From Brachyhypopomus gauderio (Eukaryota; Chordata; Actinopteri; Gymnotiformes; Hypopomidae), in contig NC_135221.1 in NCBI RefSeq assembly GCF_052324685.1, positions 2,817,126 through 2,881,125 of the forward strand: a DNA stretch of 64,000 nucleotides. The letters run 5' to 3'. The notes beneath the pieces are model-generated. The model worked only from the letters and a program-made list of their open reading frames with translations, made no database searches and was not told the DNA's origin. The translations under genes and the position numbers were made by a program. This document shows positions 1-12,109 of this stretch, in pieces (position 1 is the stretch's first letter; every line of letters starts with the position of its first letter).

Positions 1-642
1 TGTTCATTAAACGCCACAAACATTTGTGCTGAGCAAAGTGGTTGCCTCCACTTTGGAAAAAAGATTATCTGTTTTTTTTCTGCATTCTGCTTTTGAGTGA
101 GTACGGTAGAGACTTTACGTTGTTCTGAACCAGAAAGCCTCCATGGCATCAGCGTAGGTTCACGTGATTCGGAGGGAGAGAGACGTCTGTAGAAACGTGT
201 CTGTTTCATGTTTGTTATCTGTCCACGGAGATAGCAGTGTAGACTGACGGGAGTGCTGTCATGGCAACCTGGAGGCGAGCGGCTTTGCAGGACAGGGTCA
301 CGTCTCTGCTCCCGGGCCTGTCCTGAGCGACCTCCCTCCGCAATGACGCCTTTCACGTCACGGCACGTGGGTTCCAGCTCTACACAGCCAGCCAGGGGCT
401 CGCCGCCCGCTGCCCTGTCCACACCGCTGCTCCTTCTGAGGGGACGCACCGTCATCCTGCTCTCCTTCACTTCTAACAAAGCGAATGCTCTGTCCTAGTA
501 TGAGATACATATCAATTGTAAGATTATTCCACCTATTTTGATACACTTGAATCAAGTGACATTAAGTTCTTGCACTGACTGACACATAATTTTGGCAGAT
601 TTTACAAGAAATAAATGTTTAGAGAAAGTAAGGTTAAATGTG

Positions 643-675
<33 letters not shown>
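643..675 (+). repeat. (TAGA)n microsatellite
   Basis: About eight uninterrupted copies of a GATA-type tetranucleotide. Confidence 0.95.
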
Positions 676-676
<1 letters not shown>

Positions 677-700
677 TTCAAAATTGAGTAGTATGCAAAA

Positions 701-1119
701 TATCTAGAGAAACAGGATGTTTTTGACAGAGATCCGTCAACAGCTGTACAAGCCAAGTGTTTCCCAAGTATCCTGTCTCTCTCGAAGCTTTGTGTACATC
801 TACACAAAAAATCTCTCTAGAAACAACATTATTCTGTTAGTTCCTCAGTAATCTATATTTCTAGCATTCTTTTCCAAGGACTGGACCATTACCTGTCCCT
901 GTTCTCCAGGCCCTCAAAACTGAATAAAACGCATGGCCTTCAGTGACATCTCAGACTAAGGTAGTGTATTTGCCCATCCAGGTAAAGACCTGTTGAGATG
1001 ACAAAGTATACATTAAGCAAAGTTTCTAGAGAAGCAGGATGTATTTGACAGATGTCTGTCATCAACTGTGCAAGCAAAGTGTTTCTGAAATGTCATATCT
1101 CTCTAGAAACTTTGTGTAC
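701..1119. repeat. Two diverged copies of a ~100-bp palindromic repeat
   Basis: Positions 701-797 and 1018-1119 are recognisably the same sequence. Each starts with CTAGAGAA.CAGGAT and ends with a roughly inverted form (in the second copy TTTCTAGAGA at the left and TCTCTAGAAA at the right). The inverted ends and small size suggest a fold-back or MITE-like unit; no clear target duplication was found, so the class is not assigned. Confidence 0.5.
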
Positions 1120-1609
1120 TGCTCCAAAAAGGTGTAAGACAGATCCATATTTCTAGTATTGCTCTCCATTTAACCATTAACTGAATAACTGATGATTTCC
1201 TCATGCAACGTGAAGAAGGACGCCATCATTGCAGTCCAGAATTTTGCCCCACACAGTTGTCTGAAAGGACCTTTATTCCCACAAGGAAAGACAGTGTGGC
1301 TACAGACAGTGCAGTGACAGACAGCTCCATCCAGTCGAAGGAACACAGACTGCAGTGAGCTCTAACATCTGGTTGCCAGTTTCCTGGACACCTGAAAAAA
1401 CTTTGCAGAATTCCCAAATGTCTAAGACGTTAAAGTGTGTGTGTGTCTAACCAACCACAAACAACGTGCCATCAGTCCTCCGGCCCCTCGTAAACATCTG
1501 CTCACTCTCCATCATGTACTGAACAGTTTCTACTGAACCAGGTCTGCCAGTGTGCCTTATCCCCTGAACTGTTCATTTTTTTTTTATTTGTAAATTTGTC
1601 AGAGATGCA

Positions 1610-2075
1610 TTGGTGTCATGTCTGGCTCCGCCCTCTACCTGTCTGTCTTGCATTCATGTTTCTTTAGTTCCGCCTTTGTTTTGGTTTCCATAGTTTCCCT
1701 TCTGTCTGTCACGCCCCCTAGCTCACGCTACTGCACTCCTAGTTTGGTTCTCAGCTGTTTCCAGTTTAGTATTATGTTTGGCTATGTTTGGTTTGTATTT
1801 TCTGTGTGTGGCAGTCATTGTTTATAGGTCAATATTCGGTTGGGCACTGATTTGCATGGTCGTATGTTTGCTAAACGTCCTCTAGCTTTCTCTCTGGAAT
1901 TCTTAGTTAACGTTGTTAGGTTAAGTATCCATCTTTCTGTGTTTTGCATTATGTCTGAGTCTATGCATGTGCCCCACTCCTAGCTCTGCTCTGTTACAAT
2001 TATATACTTAATTTGGATTAGTTCACAGGTTTTGAGTTTATGCCCTTTTTCTATTAAATCCCGCCCCTTTTCCCT
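1610..2075 (+). mobile_element. Possible decayed solo LTR
   Basis: The stretch opens with a TGTCATG-type end and is pyrimidine-rich with CGCCCCCTAGC-like motifs. This resembles the style of the intact LTRs at 41732 and 44354. No matching right end, target duplication or internal region was found, so this rests on composition only. Confidence 0.25.
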
Positions 2076-3427
2076 GAGGGTGGTGCGAGGGAGGGAGTGT
2101 TTCACCTCCCAGAATGCATTTCTGATGTTCCCATACCACAATTTAAACTACTATTAATTAAATTAAAAAAAACAATACCTTTCTGTGATTCTGAATACTT
2201 AATGCTGCCTCATTAAAGGTCTTAAACAGCAAGGACACCAGCATTTGCCAGTAGTGCCAGAGCTCAAAGGAGTGATTTTTAACCTTATTGTGAAGAATCT
2301 CTGGAGACAGGGCCCCTGGGACTGAAGTAACTTGTAAAACCCTGCAGAGAACACCTAAGCTAATGTCATCACGCCCCATATCCTCATACAGCCAAAATTG
2401 ACTTTTAAAATGTTACATGAAAATTAGTACCATCTTCATCCAGTCTTTTATGTTTTCACCATCTGCATGCTGTTTAAAGTAGTTTCCATAGTTATTAAGT
2501 GCAGACGGTTGCCAATAGCCAGGAGAAATATAAAAAGCATTTCCAAACACTCTGTGTCCCTGGAGATGAAGCAGTCCCCTCACTGGTGGGTTGGGGAACG
2601 CAGTTCTCCAGACACAGAGCTGACAATGGCAGCCACATGTTTCACCGGGGTGTATAAATTAGTTTGGTGTATTATACAAGGCCTACAAAAAGACATGTGA
2701 TATTTATAAATAAATACACAAACAACCCCATTAATTGTGCCCTTGTGAAGAGCAGTTGTGAAGAGCCCAGCTCGCCCCACCTCCTGTGCCCACGCATGAA
2801 CCTTTCCCCCGCATGGCTTCTGTACCACCGCGTCCTCTGGGACAAGATTGACAGCAACCTCAAGGGCCCGAGGGGCAGACCAACAGAACCAACAGATACA
2901 TTCCTCTGCCAAAGATTTCAGACATCTCTCCCGCCCCCTCCCTCCCCCCACACACGATCATTTACCTCTAACCTCCAATACAAGGCCTACAGCAGAGTCT
3001 TTTGACACCGTTTCTGAACTGTAACTACAGCTGCTCACTGTTGTTTTAGCTGTAGAGACGTAACGGTTGGCACCACCGTGTACATATATGGTGCGCTGGC
3101 TTCTGGCGAGAGTCTTTGGTTAGATGTTTCGACTGTGGTGCCCCGGGAGGGGAAGTCCCCCGTCTTCCTCCTTCTTGATGACGATACCACACTCCCTCGC
3201 ACACAGTGCACACACCACACCTAAAGCAGAGGAGGACAACGGAAGCACAGGCTCGGGTTACACCCCACACGCTGCTTTGCCTGGCCACAGCCACGGATGG
3301 TTCACAGGAACACGTCTACCTCTGAGCAGGTGAACTAGCAGCTCACACACATATGACATATGTAAACTGTGTGTGAGCCTTTCGAAACCATTTGTAAGAA
3401 CAAATGTGTATACAGCACAGGAATTTG

Positions 3428-4076
3428 AGTACAGATATTTGAGCACATGCTTGTGCACATGTATTTGAGCACAGGTATTTAAGCACATGTATTTGAACAT
3501 GGATATTTGAGCACAGGTATTTGAGCACAGGTATTTGAGCACATGTATTTGAGCACAGGTATTTGAGCACATGTATTTGAGCATGTATTAGAGCACATGT
3601 ATTTGAGCACAGGTATTTGAGCACATGTATTTGAACATGGATATTTGAGCACAGGTATTTAAGCACATGTATTTGAACATGGATATTTGAGCACAGGTAT
3701 TTGAGCACAGGTATTTGAGCACATGTATTTGAGCACAGGTATTTGAGCACATGTATTAGAGCACATGTATTTGAGCACAGGTATTTGAGCACATGTATTT
3801 GAACATGGATATTTGAGCACAGGTATTTGAGCACATGTATTTGAACATGGATATTTGAGGACATGTATTTGAGCACATGTATTTGAGCACATGTATTTGA
3901 ACATGGATATTTGAGTACATGTATTTGAGCACAGGTATTTGAGCACATGTATTTGAACATGGATATTTGAGCACAGGTATTTGAGCACAGGTATTTGAGC
4001 ACATGTATTTGAACATGGATATTTGAGCACAGGTATTTGAGCACATGTATTTGAAGATGGATATTTGAGCACAGGT
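3428..4076. repeat. 14-bp minisatellite
   Basis: About 46 copies of a 14-bp unit, consensus ATTTGAGCACAKGT, with variants (for example ATTTGAACATGGAT) recurring in a regular higher-order pattern. Because 14 is not a multiple of 3 but the unit lacks stops in several frames, it produces long spurious open frames on the minus strand; I do not call these genes. Confidence 0.95.
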
Positions 4077-5884
4077 ATGTCAGCTGCCCAATCCTCCCCT
4101 GCAGCGATGGTTCCATGTTTTTTTTCCCTTTACAGCACACCTGAGCCAGGTGAGGAACCTGTGTCCCGAAGGCGTGTGGAACACCTGCTGTGAGCTCACA
4201 GTTCTGGCAGTGATGATGACGTGATTGCAGGGAGCTGCCCTGTCTCTGGTCCATCGTAATGCAGCTGTGTGGTAGTGAGGTCACGGGCCAGTAGAACGGT
4301 GCAGTGGAACGGGGCAGTGGTGGTCTGGTCTTCTAAGCAGCATTGCCTGACACTGACTGTGGTAATCAACACTGGCTCTTGATAAACCCAGTGTCTGGAG
4401 AGCACAGTGTTCTAGTGTGTAACTTGTTGTTATCAGCAGAACAATTTGGAAGTGCCTTCCCATGACGTCTTAAAAGATCGAGGAATCTTTGAAAATTTTA
4501 CTTTCTTCCAATAATTACTGTCTTCCAATAATTTTTTGTGTTATTAAGAAGGTCCATCTTTAATTGAGGAATATTCTCTTTACTGCTTCACATATGTTTC
4601 TGTTTGGATGTTTGCTTTGTTGTAGTTTCTTTTTTAACACATTTCACTTGCTTATTTAAATAAAAATTAACCACAGTCTGGTTATCCTCTATGCACTACC
4701 AACAATTACTCCATATCTCATAAAGAATTCTTGTTTAATATAAACACCAGTAATGAGAAAGTAAACTTGATCACAAGTTTTAAGCTGCTCAGTGCTGGAA
4801 TGTTTGACATTTTGAAAGAGCTAATTGAAGGTCAGACACAGGAAACATTTGCTTGAATAAGTGGACATTAACAACGCTGCTGGCATTTCTCTGGACCAGA
4901 TAATAATCATCGTGCTGGTGGACTCTGTGTGCTATCTCACTTTTGACTGGTATGCTGATGTAGTATGCTGATGTAGTTTGCTGATGCAGTATGCTGGGGC
5001 TTGTCATTAAGCCAAATATGGTACAGGACAACTTTCTGGTCAATGAAGAAGTCATGTACATATGGTCATATAACAAGATCTCTTTATGACTAGAGAAGTT
5101 ATATAATGTGAACTGGGAATGAGTCAAATAACACAGGCACAGGCTTTCAGCGCACAGTCATGTACAGAGACAACACGGGGGGGAAAATAACACCTAAATG
5201 AACTCTGTTTAATAAAGACCTAAATCACATCTATGTAATAAAGACCTAAATCACCTGCACTTCACACTATCAGCCAAGTGTGAAATGAAAGTGGCCAGTT
5301 AAATGTGCTGCTAATAGCGGCGTGGCGCTGACAGACAGACCCTGTGTGCCTGTACAACCACCACACCTCAACCTGCATCTTTGAAGTTCCTTTCACATCC
5401 TCCTCTTACGTAGCCGTCGTTACAGAAGCACCACTTCCCCAGCCTTCAAAAAGCAGGAAGCAGCCCGACCCGCCTTCAGCCTTCCGGGTGGTGCGAGAAG
5501 CATGCAAAGCTCAGGGTGGTGATGTTGAAACGGCCAGGGTGATGATACAGTGATGGGGGGGGGGGGGGGGGGGGGTCTGCTAATGACATACACAGCGGAA
5601 ACCATTTCATAAAAACAATACCAAGATAACTATTTCAGCAGATAATAAGAAGGAAGGAGGTTACGTGATTCCAGTTATATAATAAAACACACACATTCAG
5701 ACACATGCATGCTCAGACACACACATGCACACACGCTCAGACACACATGCACACACACACTCAGACACATACATGCACACACACAGACACACACATGGTC
5801 AAACATACATACACACACACAGGCCCTACCATGCTCAGTTTAAGATACAAACTTTATATTATTACAGTTTAAACTTTCAACGTC

Positions 5885-6510
5885 GGACAAGCCTTATAGA
5901 GAAAAAGAGTAAACACACATTTATCAATTACAAATTTTAAATTAAATTTTTTTAAAAAACATTTTAAATGACTCTAATAACAGATAATAAACTTTTTCTG
6001 CTTGCACATTAACAGTCATGTAAACATGAAAAGTGGTCTGAGTTTATCACGTCAGACATTAGTTATGCTCATTTGCATATATTAGACATTAGTTATCTGC
6101 ATTTGCATAGAGTAGACATTAGTTACATTCATTTACATATGCAGATTTTATGGCATGCAATAGAGTGAGCTTTTCCTAAAGTTTAATAACAGTAGGATGC
6201 AAAAATTATATTTACATGTATACCCTTAATTAGCAATGTTGCTCAAGCCATATAGGGAAAAAGATTAAACATTGCCCTCTGAACATGTTTTTTTAATTTA
6301 CATAAAAAACAGAACAACATCTTTCTGTTACTCTGCATCTGGCTATGCTTGTTCACTTTTCTGACCATTTCCAGTCATGTAACATGCAATGTGGTCTGAG
6401 TTTATGCATATGTTAAACATTAGTTATGCTCATTTGTATATATTAGACATTTGTTTTGCATACATTAGACATGAGTTATGTTCATTTGCATATGCTGATT
6501 TTGTGATGAA
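5885..6510 (+). repeat. Diverged ~355-bp tandem duplication rich in ATTTGCAT
   Basis: Blocks at about 5885-6150 and 6245-6510 share an order of segments: AAGCC.TATAG.GAAAAAGA, then CAGTCATGTAA, then GTGGTCTGAGTTTAT, then ACATTAGTTATGCTCATTTG. Within them the phrase 'agacattagttat..catttgcata' is itself repeated three to four times. Perfect octamers lie at 6071, 6101 and 6484. Confidence 0.65.
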
Positions 6511-6614
6511 CCAGTACAGTGAGCTAGCCAAAGCTTCCTACAAAAACCCGTGCATGGGCGTATCAGAGGTGTGGAGAACCTGGGGGTATTGGACTCACCA
6601 ACAAGCCCTGGACG

Positions 6615-6663
6615 TGTGGACAGAGGTGTGGACAGAGGTGTGGACAGACGTGTGGACAGAGGG
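6615..6663 (+). repeat. Short 14-bp tandem repeat
   Basis: Four near-identical copies of GTGTGGACAGAGGT-type units. Confidence 0.85.
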
Positions 6664-8420
6664 GAGACAGAGAAGGGCAAACAGATAAATACATACAGAT
6701 CAGTTCGCAGCCTTTTGTCCGTGGCTGTGCCGGTGGGCTGGTGTGTGTGAAAGCTCACATGTGTGTTTGTATGAGACAGGGTCCATATGAACTCATATGG
6801 CCTGTCTGTGGCTGCGTGTGTTCTGGACAGAACATGTCAACAAAAGCAAGAGGAGTAAAACTGGGGTCATGGCACCTAAAGGTCAAGAGGTCAAACCATT
6901 GCCACGCTCCCATGATCTTCCCGTGACCTTATCCCGGTGTTAAAGTCACACCTACTAAAATAGACTGCAGCTCTATTTCAGGTAAATGCAACACTATACT
7001 GTGGTACACAATACCCGCCACTGTGATGATATAATCGGTCTAGTGCAACTCAACATGAGGCTTCTTTCCAGGAACTGAAAATTATGCGGTCACAGTGCAG
7101 AGCTGAAAAGTGCTTGAACAGAATGAGAGCATGTACGTGTTGTCCTGATCTATGGGTAACAGTCGTGTGTAATGGAAGAGCAGATATCCATTAAACTTCC
7201 CGCCTATCTGATTTCCTTCTGACTGAAGTTGTGCCTTGTCGGTGTTGCTTGAGAATATGAACGCCGTTGTCTTCCTCTCTGTGTAATCGAGCCGAGCGGT
7301 GCTCAGCCCTTATGTGTCCAGCCCTCAGGACATCACCCAAACTTCCGCAGTAACGTCCTCCTGACAGTAGAGCTTCTCTCTGAAATCAGCTGAGAAACGG
7401 GATGAGAATCTTGTGATTTTTAAAGGTTTCAACTTCTTACTCATAATGCTTTGAAAGTGTGTGTTTTTTTTTTTAATACATATTAACAGGGCTTCATTGT
7501 GACAGTATAAAACCACAGGCTACTCCAGCTCATGGTCAGATGTTTATAGTTCAACTGACGTGTTGTGCGAAGGCCATTAAACTTCACACACCGCAACACT
7601 CCAGGGTTTAATTCATCAGCTGGAGTCCTAAATCATTAATGTTATCTTAATGACCATCTTTTAGCAACTGTATTCCATTTGGGACGCAAATCAATATCTC
7701 CACACCACCCTCCACCAAACCTCCCACCCCACAGCAACATCCGTCTGTCTGTAGTCTTGATGTTCCTGATCGTACTCTATTCAATGTAACAATATTAAAG
7801 TGCTTTATATAACCCCCTAATGAAATTCCTGCACACCCTATTAACATAACTCAATTTAGCCTTTTCACCCACAATATAATCAGTGAAGCACAAGAGTAAT
7901 AGAAGCACCAAGCACAAACAAAACGCTTTGTTCTTCACGTTGAGGCTAAATGGTACCTGGACTGTGATCAATGACATGAGCGATCTGGCTGAGATGGTAT
8001 TAATTAGGGATTTCCTTCCCGGTACATTATTGATCACTGCCATCAATGCGGTATTGTTCACCACTGGAGCAAAACAGATGAAGCCCTCAGATCATAAAGC
8101 TGAATTCAAATGACCAGATGACACGTTGTTTGCAGAGGTCACAAATCACTGACCCTCTGTGATCGTGACTTTTTATGAATCAGCTGGTTCAGGGATGAAC
8201 ATTGTGTCTGTGGACACTGCAGGACCTGGACAGGACCACTGCAGGACCAACACGGGACCATTAATGAAGAGGAGCCTCACTACCACCACATGCCCACTGC
8301 TGCCACTCACTCAGGAAACCAGGGCAACCGTCTCTCGGCAACGACAGATGTTTTCTGCTTGACAGTGACAGTGTCTGCTGCAGACAGGGAGGCTAGACAG
8401 GGAGCTGGCCTCAACTGACC

Positions 8421-8423
<3 letters not shown>

Positions 8424-8475
<52 letters not shown>
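8424..8475 (+). repeat. (TG)n microsatellite
   Basis: Uninterrupted dinucleotide run of about 26 units. Confidence 0.98.
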
Positions 8476-8477
<2 letters not shown>

Positions 8478-8630
8478 CTTCCCTGCTGCTGTTTGTGATG
8501 TTCGAGAGGGTACACACACACCTCCACTCACAGGCACCATAACAATAGCGCCGTGGATAAGGACAGGACCACACAGGAAGAGATTTCCACTAGCGCAATC
8601 AAATGAATAAGATAACAAATACATAAATAC

Positions 8631-9535
8631 ACCATGGGTACACCATGGACAGGCGGGTACACCATGGGCAGGTGGGTACATCATGGACAGGTAGGTATAC
8701 CATGGACAGGTAGGTATACCATGGACAGGCTGGTACACCATGGACAGGAGGGTACACCATGGACAGGCGGGTACACCATGGACAGGCGGGTACATCATGG
8801 GCAGGTGGGTACACCATGGACAGGTAGGTATACCATGGACAGGCGGGTACACCATGGACAGGCTGGTACACCATGGACAGGTGGGTACACCATGGACAGG
8901 CAGGTACACCATGGGCAGGTGGGTACATCATGGACAGGTGGGTATACCATGGACAGGCGGGTATACCATGGACAGACAGGTACACCATGGCCAGGCGGGT
9001 ATACCATGGACAGGCGGGTACACCATGGACAGGCTGGTACACCATGGACAGGTGGGTACACCATGGACAGGCGGGTACACCATGGGCAAGTGGGTATATC
9101 ATGGACAGGTGGGTACACCATGGACAGGCTGGTACACCATGGGCAGGTGGGTACACTATGAACAGGCGGGTACACCATGGACAGGCGGGTACACTATGGG
9201 AAGGTGGGTATACCATGGACAGGCGGGTATACCATGGACAGACAGGTACACCATGGCCAGGTGGGTACACCATGGACAGGCAGTTACACCATGGGCAGGT
9301 GGGTAGACCATAGAGAGGTGGGTATACCATGGACAGGCGGGTATACCATGGGCAGGTGGGTACACCATGGACAGGCAGGTATACCATGGGCAGGTGGATA
9401 CACCATGGACAAGCTGGTACACCATGGACAGGCGGGTACACCATAGACAGGCGGGTACACCATGGGCAGGCGGGTACACCATAGACAGGTGGGTACACCA
9501 TGGACAGGCAGGTACACCATGGGCAGATCGCCAGT
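8631..9535. repeat. 19-bp minisatellite with a CCATGG core
   Basis: About 47 copies of a 19-bp unit, consensus ACACCATGGACAGGCGGGT, with GGGCAGGTGGGT and TATACC variants. Most units carry the palindrome CCATGG. Three units make 57 bp, so open frames of 150-380 codons appear on both strands; they are repeat artefacts. Confidence 0.97.
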
Positions 9536-10300
9536 CCACCACATGGCCTACATGAATACATAAATGCATGATGTCGGGATGAATCATTCAAAATACTGAT
9601 GAGTAGAGAGCCATCACTTTGAATCAGAACTTTGTCTAAATGCTTGAAGAACTGTGGACAAGGCAAGACCTGTAAAACTTCGAAACTGTCTCTACGAAAA
9701 GAGAAAAGAGATCTGGCTAATGTTCTGAAAACTAATGTAAACACTCACCCATACAAATGAACAGGTTTCAGAAGGATTACATCTGCTCCTATAAAAGTGT
9801 TGCCATTCTTCAAACAACATTAATATGAAAAATGACCACTTAAGTCACATATAAACCATGCATGTTCTTCCCTTTTTCAATAGGGCTTCATCCTGAGACC
9901 TTTTGGCATTAAATGTGAGAGCAGCAAAATATCCTCCATCTACTCTGGTCACGGTTTGTTTTTTCACACCAATAATGGTGGAAAGCCCGAGACAGACCCA
10001 GGGAAGTGTGTTTGGTTTGTCAGCACATTTCTGCAAGAGCTTAGCAACCGCGAGGGGACTGAACTCCCATAACCTGCTATGTGATCCACAGGACATTGCA
10101 GAGATTAGATCCTTGTGAAATGTGCACCTTGTAAAAGAAAATGTCATAATAATGAATAAAAATATTTGACTTGTATTTATACTTGGCTTGACATTCTGCT
10201 ATAATAGATTGTCATTTGCTATAAATCCAATGAGGATAAAATAGAGTAAACATGGCAAAAAATCAGATCCAAATTTGGTTATACTTACATGAGTTTAGTC
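9536..10300. other. Intergenic, nothing recognised
   Basis: AT-rich unique-looking sequence between two minisatellites. I see no gene, RNA or element end in it. Confidence 0.5.
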
Positions 10301-10307
10301 TGAGCAA

Positions 10308-10787
10308 GACAATATATCACCAGACGAGATATCACTAGACGAGATATCACCATATGAGATATCACCAGACAACATATCACCATATATCACCAAACGAGAT
10401 ATCACCATATGAGATATCAGCAGATGAAATATCACCATATGAGATATCACCAGACGAAATATCCTCGTATGAGATATCAGCAGACGAGATATCACCATAT
10501 GAGATATCAGCAGACGAGATATCACCAGACAAGATATCAGCAGATGCGATATCACCATATGAGATATCACCATATGAGATATCACCAAATGAAATATCAC
10601 CATACGAGATATCACCATATGAGATGTCACCAGACGAGGTATTACCATACGAGATATCAGCAGACAAAATATCAACAGATGAGATATCACCATATGAGAT
10701 GTCACCATACGAGATATCACCATACGAGATATCAGCAGACAAAATATCACCAGACAAGATATCACCATACGAGATATCACAAACATC
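10308..10787. repeat. 15-bp minisatellite with a GATATC core
   Basis: About 32 copies of a 15-bp unit, consensus GAGATATCACCATAC, with CAGCAGAC-type variants. Nearly every unit contains the palindrome GATATC. Since 15 is a multiple of 3 the array reads as a five-residue peptide repeat in several frames; I regard that as incidental. Confidence 0.97.
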
Positions 10788-10911
10788 TTAGACTTCAGAG
10801 TTCCTGGCTTCTGTTCCCACATGGCAATTGTGTGGACACAGGAATGTTGGCATGTCCATTCTGATTTATTAAGAGAAGAGAATAGAAGAAAGATAATTCA
10901 CAAATGAACTA

Positions 10912-12087
10912 CAAACCGGATTCCAAAAAAGCTTGGAAACTAAACAAATTGTGAATAAAAACTGAATGCAATGATGTGAAGATGGCAAATGTCAGTATTT
11001 TATTCGTAATAGAACAAAGATGACAGATCAAAAGTTTAATCTGACTAACAATTTAAAGGAAAAATATGTTGATTCAAAATTTCATGGTATCAACAAATTC
11101 AAAAAAAGTTGAGACAAGGCCATTTTTACCAGTGTGTGGCATCCCCCTTCTTCTTACAACACTCAACAGACGTCTGGGGACAGAGGAGACCAGTTTCTCA
11201 AGTTTAGAAATAGGAATGCTCTCCAATTCATGTCTAACACAGGCCTCTAATTGTTCGATCGTCTTGGGCCTTCTTTGTCGCACCTTTATGATGTGCCAAA
11301 TGTTCTCTATAGGTGAAAGATCTGGACTGCAGGCTGGACACTTCAGTACCCGGATCCTTCTCCTACGTAGCCATGATGTTGTGGTTACTGCAGAATGTGG
11401 TCTGGCATTATCTTGTTGAAAAATGCAGGGTCTGAGATGATGTCTAGATGGGAGCAGATGTGTTCTGGAAGTATTCCTGAGCCCATTCTTTTATTTCTTT
11501 AACAGTGGCATTCCTGTTTGAGGTGCAGTGACGTTTAAGTACCCAGAGATCACGAGCATCCAGTAGAGTTTTACGGCCTTGTCTTTTACGCACAGCGATT
11601 GTTCCAGATTCTCTGAATCTTTTGATGATGTTATGCACAGTTGATGATGATAACTTAAAAGTCTTTACACTGGGTAACACCCTTCTGGTATTGCTGCACT
11701 ATCTTTCTGCGCAATAAAGGTGGTGATCCTCTTACTATCTTGGCTTCAGAGAGACACTGACACTCTGAGAAGCTCTTTTTATACCCAATCATGTCGTCAC
11801 TTAACCTAATTAGTGTTAATTGGTCTTCCAGCTCTTTGTTAAATGCTCATTTTCCTTTTTCCAGCCACTTATTGCTACTTGCCCCAACTTTTTTGGATTT
11901 GTTGACACTGAAATATTGAATCAACATATTTTTCCTTTAAAATGTTAAATTTACTCAGATTAAACTTTTGATCTGTCATCTTTGTTCTATTATGAATAAA
12001 ATATTGACATTTGCCATCTCCACATTATTGCATTCAGTTTTTATTCACAATTTGTTTAGTGTCCCAACTTTTTTGGAATCCGGTTTG
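10912..12087 (-). mobile_element. Tc1-like DNA transposon, long TIRs, internally deleted
   Basis: The 1176-bp element starts CAAACCGGATTCC and ends GGAATCCGGTTTG, with TA on both sides (10910-10911 and 12088-12089), as expected for Tc1/mariner target duplication. The terminal inverted repeats are about 200 bp (roughly 10912-11117 and 11882-12087) and clearly diverged by point changes and small indels. The interior carries two transposase pieces on the minus strand. Autonomous Tc1-like elements are usually about 1.6 kb, so several hundred bases are missing. Confidence 0.93.
11100..11680 (-). pseudogene. Tc1-type transposase remnant with central deletion
   Basis: The N-terminal piece (11444-11680, minus) has a helix-turn-helix segment with LSSSTVHNIIKRFRESG and a basic GRK motif, typical of the DNA-binding region of Tc1-family transposases. 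The C-terminal piece (about 11100-11430) carries QQDNARPHS (Asp codon 11410-11412) and SPIENIW (Glu codon 11305-11307). These acidic residues are 35 codons apart, giving the DD34E spacing of the Tc1 group. The join near 11430-11444 removes the first catalytic Asp and about half the core, and the two pieces are in different frames. A few residues also appear lost just after ENIWHIIK. The product cannot be an active transposase. Confidence 0.9.
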
Positions 12088-12109
12088 TAAATGAATGAAA
12101 ACCTTTCAC

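Larger units (their letters stand above)
1..3420. other. Intergenic, no gene seen
   Basis: No open frame here has the length, splice context or composition of a gene; the longest (about 120 codons near 2.6-3.0 kb) overlap each other on opposite strands and match no family I recognise. The stretch holds a GATA microsatellite, a pair of small palindromic repeats and a possible decayed LTR, listed separately. Confidence 0.6.
4077..8420. other. Intergenic, no gene seen
   Basis: No supported gene. The stretch holds a poly-G run of about 20 near 5556-5576, CA-rich DNA at about 5685-5825, an octamer-bearing duplication (5885-6510) and a short 14-bp repeat (6615-6663). Open frames are all under 100 codons and unsupported. 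Confidence 0.6.

Noticed and set aside
2580-3005. Overlapping 113- and 123-codon frames on opposite strands
   Set aside because: No splice sites, family match or compositional support; chance frames.
3343-4284. 313-codon minus-strand open frame with CAQIHVLKYLCSNT-like repeats
   Set aside because: Product of the 14-bp array; other frames over the same DNA are equally open.
8599-9744. 381-codon minus-strand open frame and several plus-strand frames of 90-190 codons
   Set aside because: They lie almost entirely in the 19-bp minisatellite, occur in several frames on both strands, and have no unique protein sequence.
10354-10864. Frames of 126-175 codons with five-residue repeats
   Set aside because: The 15-bp unit is open in several frames on both strands; there is no start or splice context.
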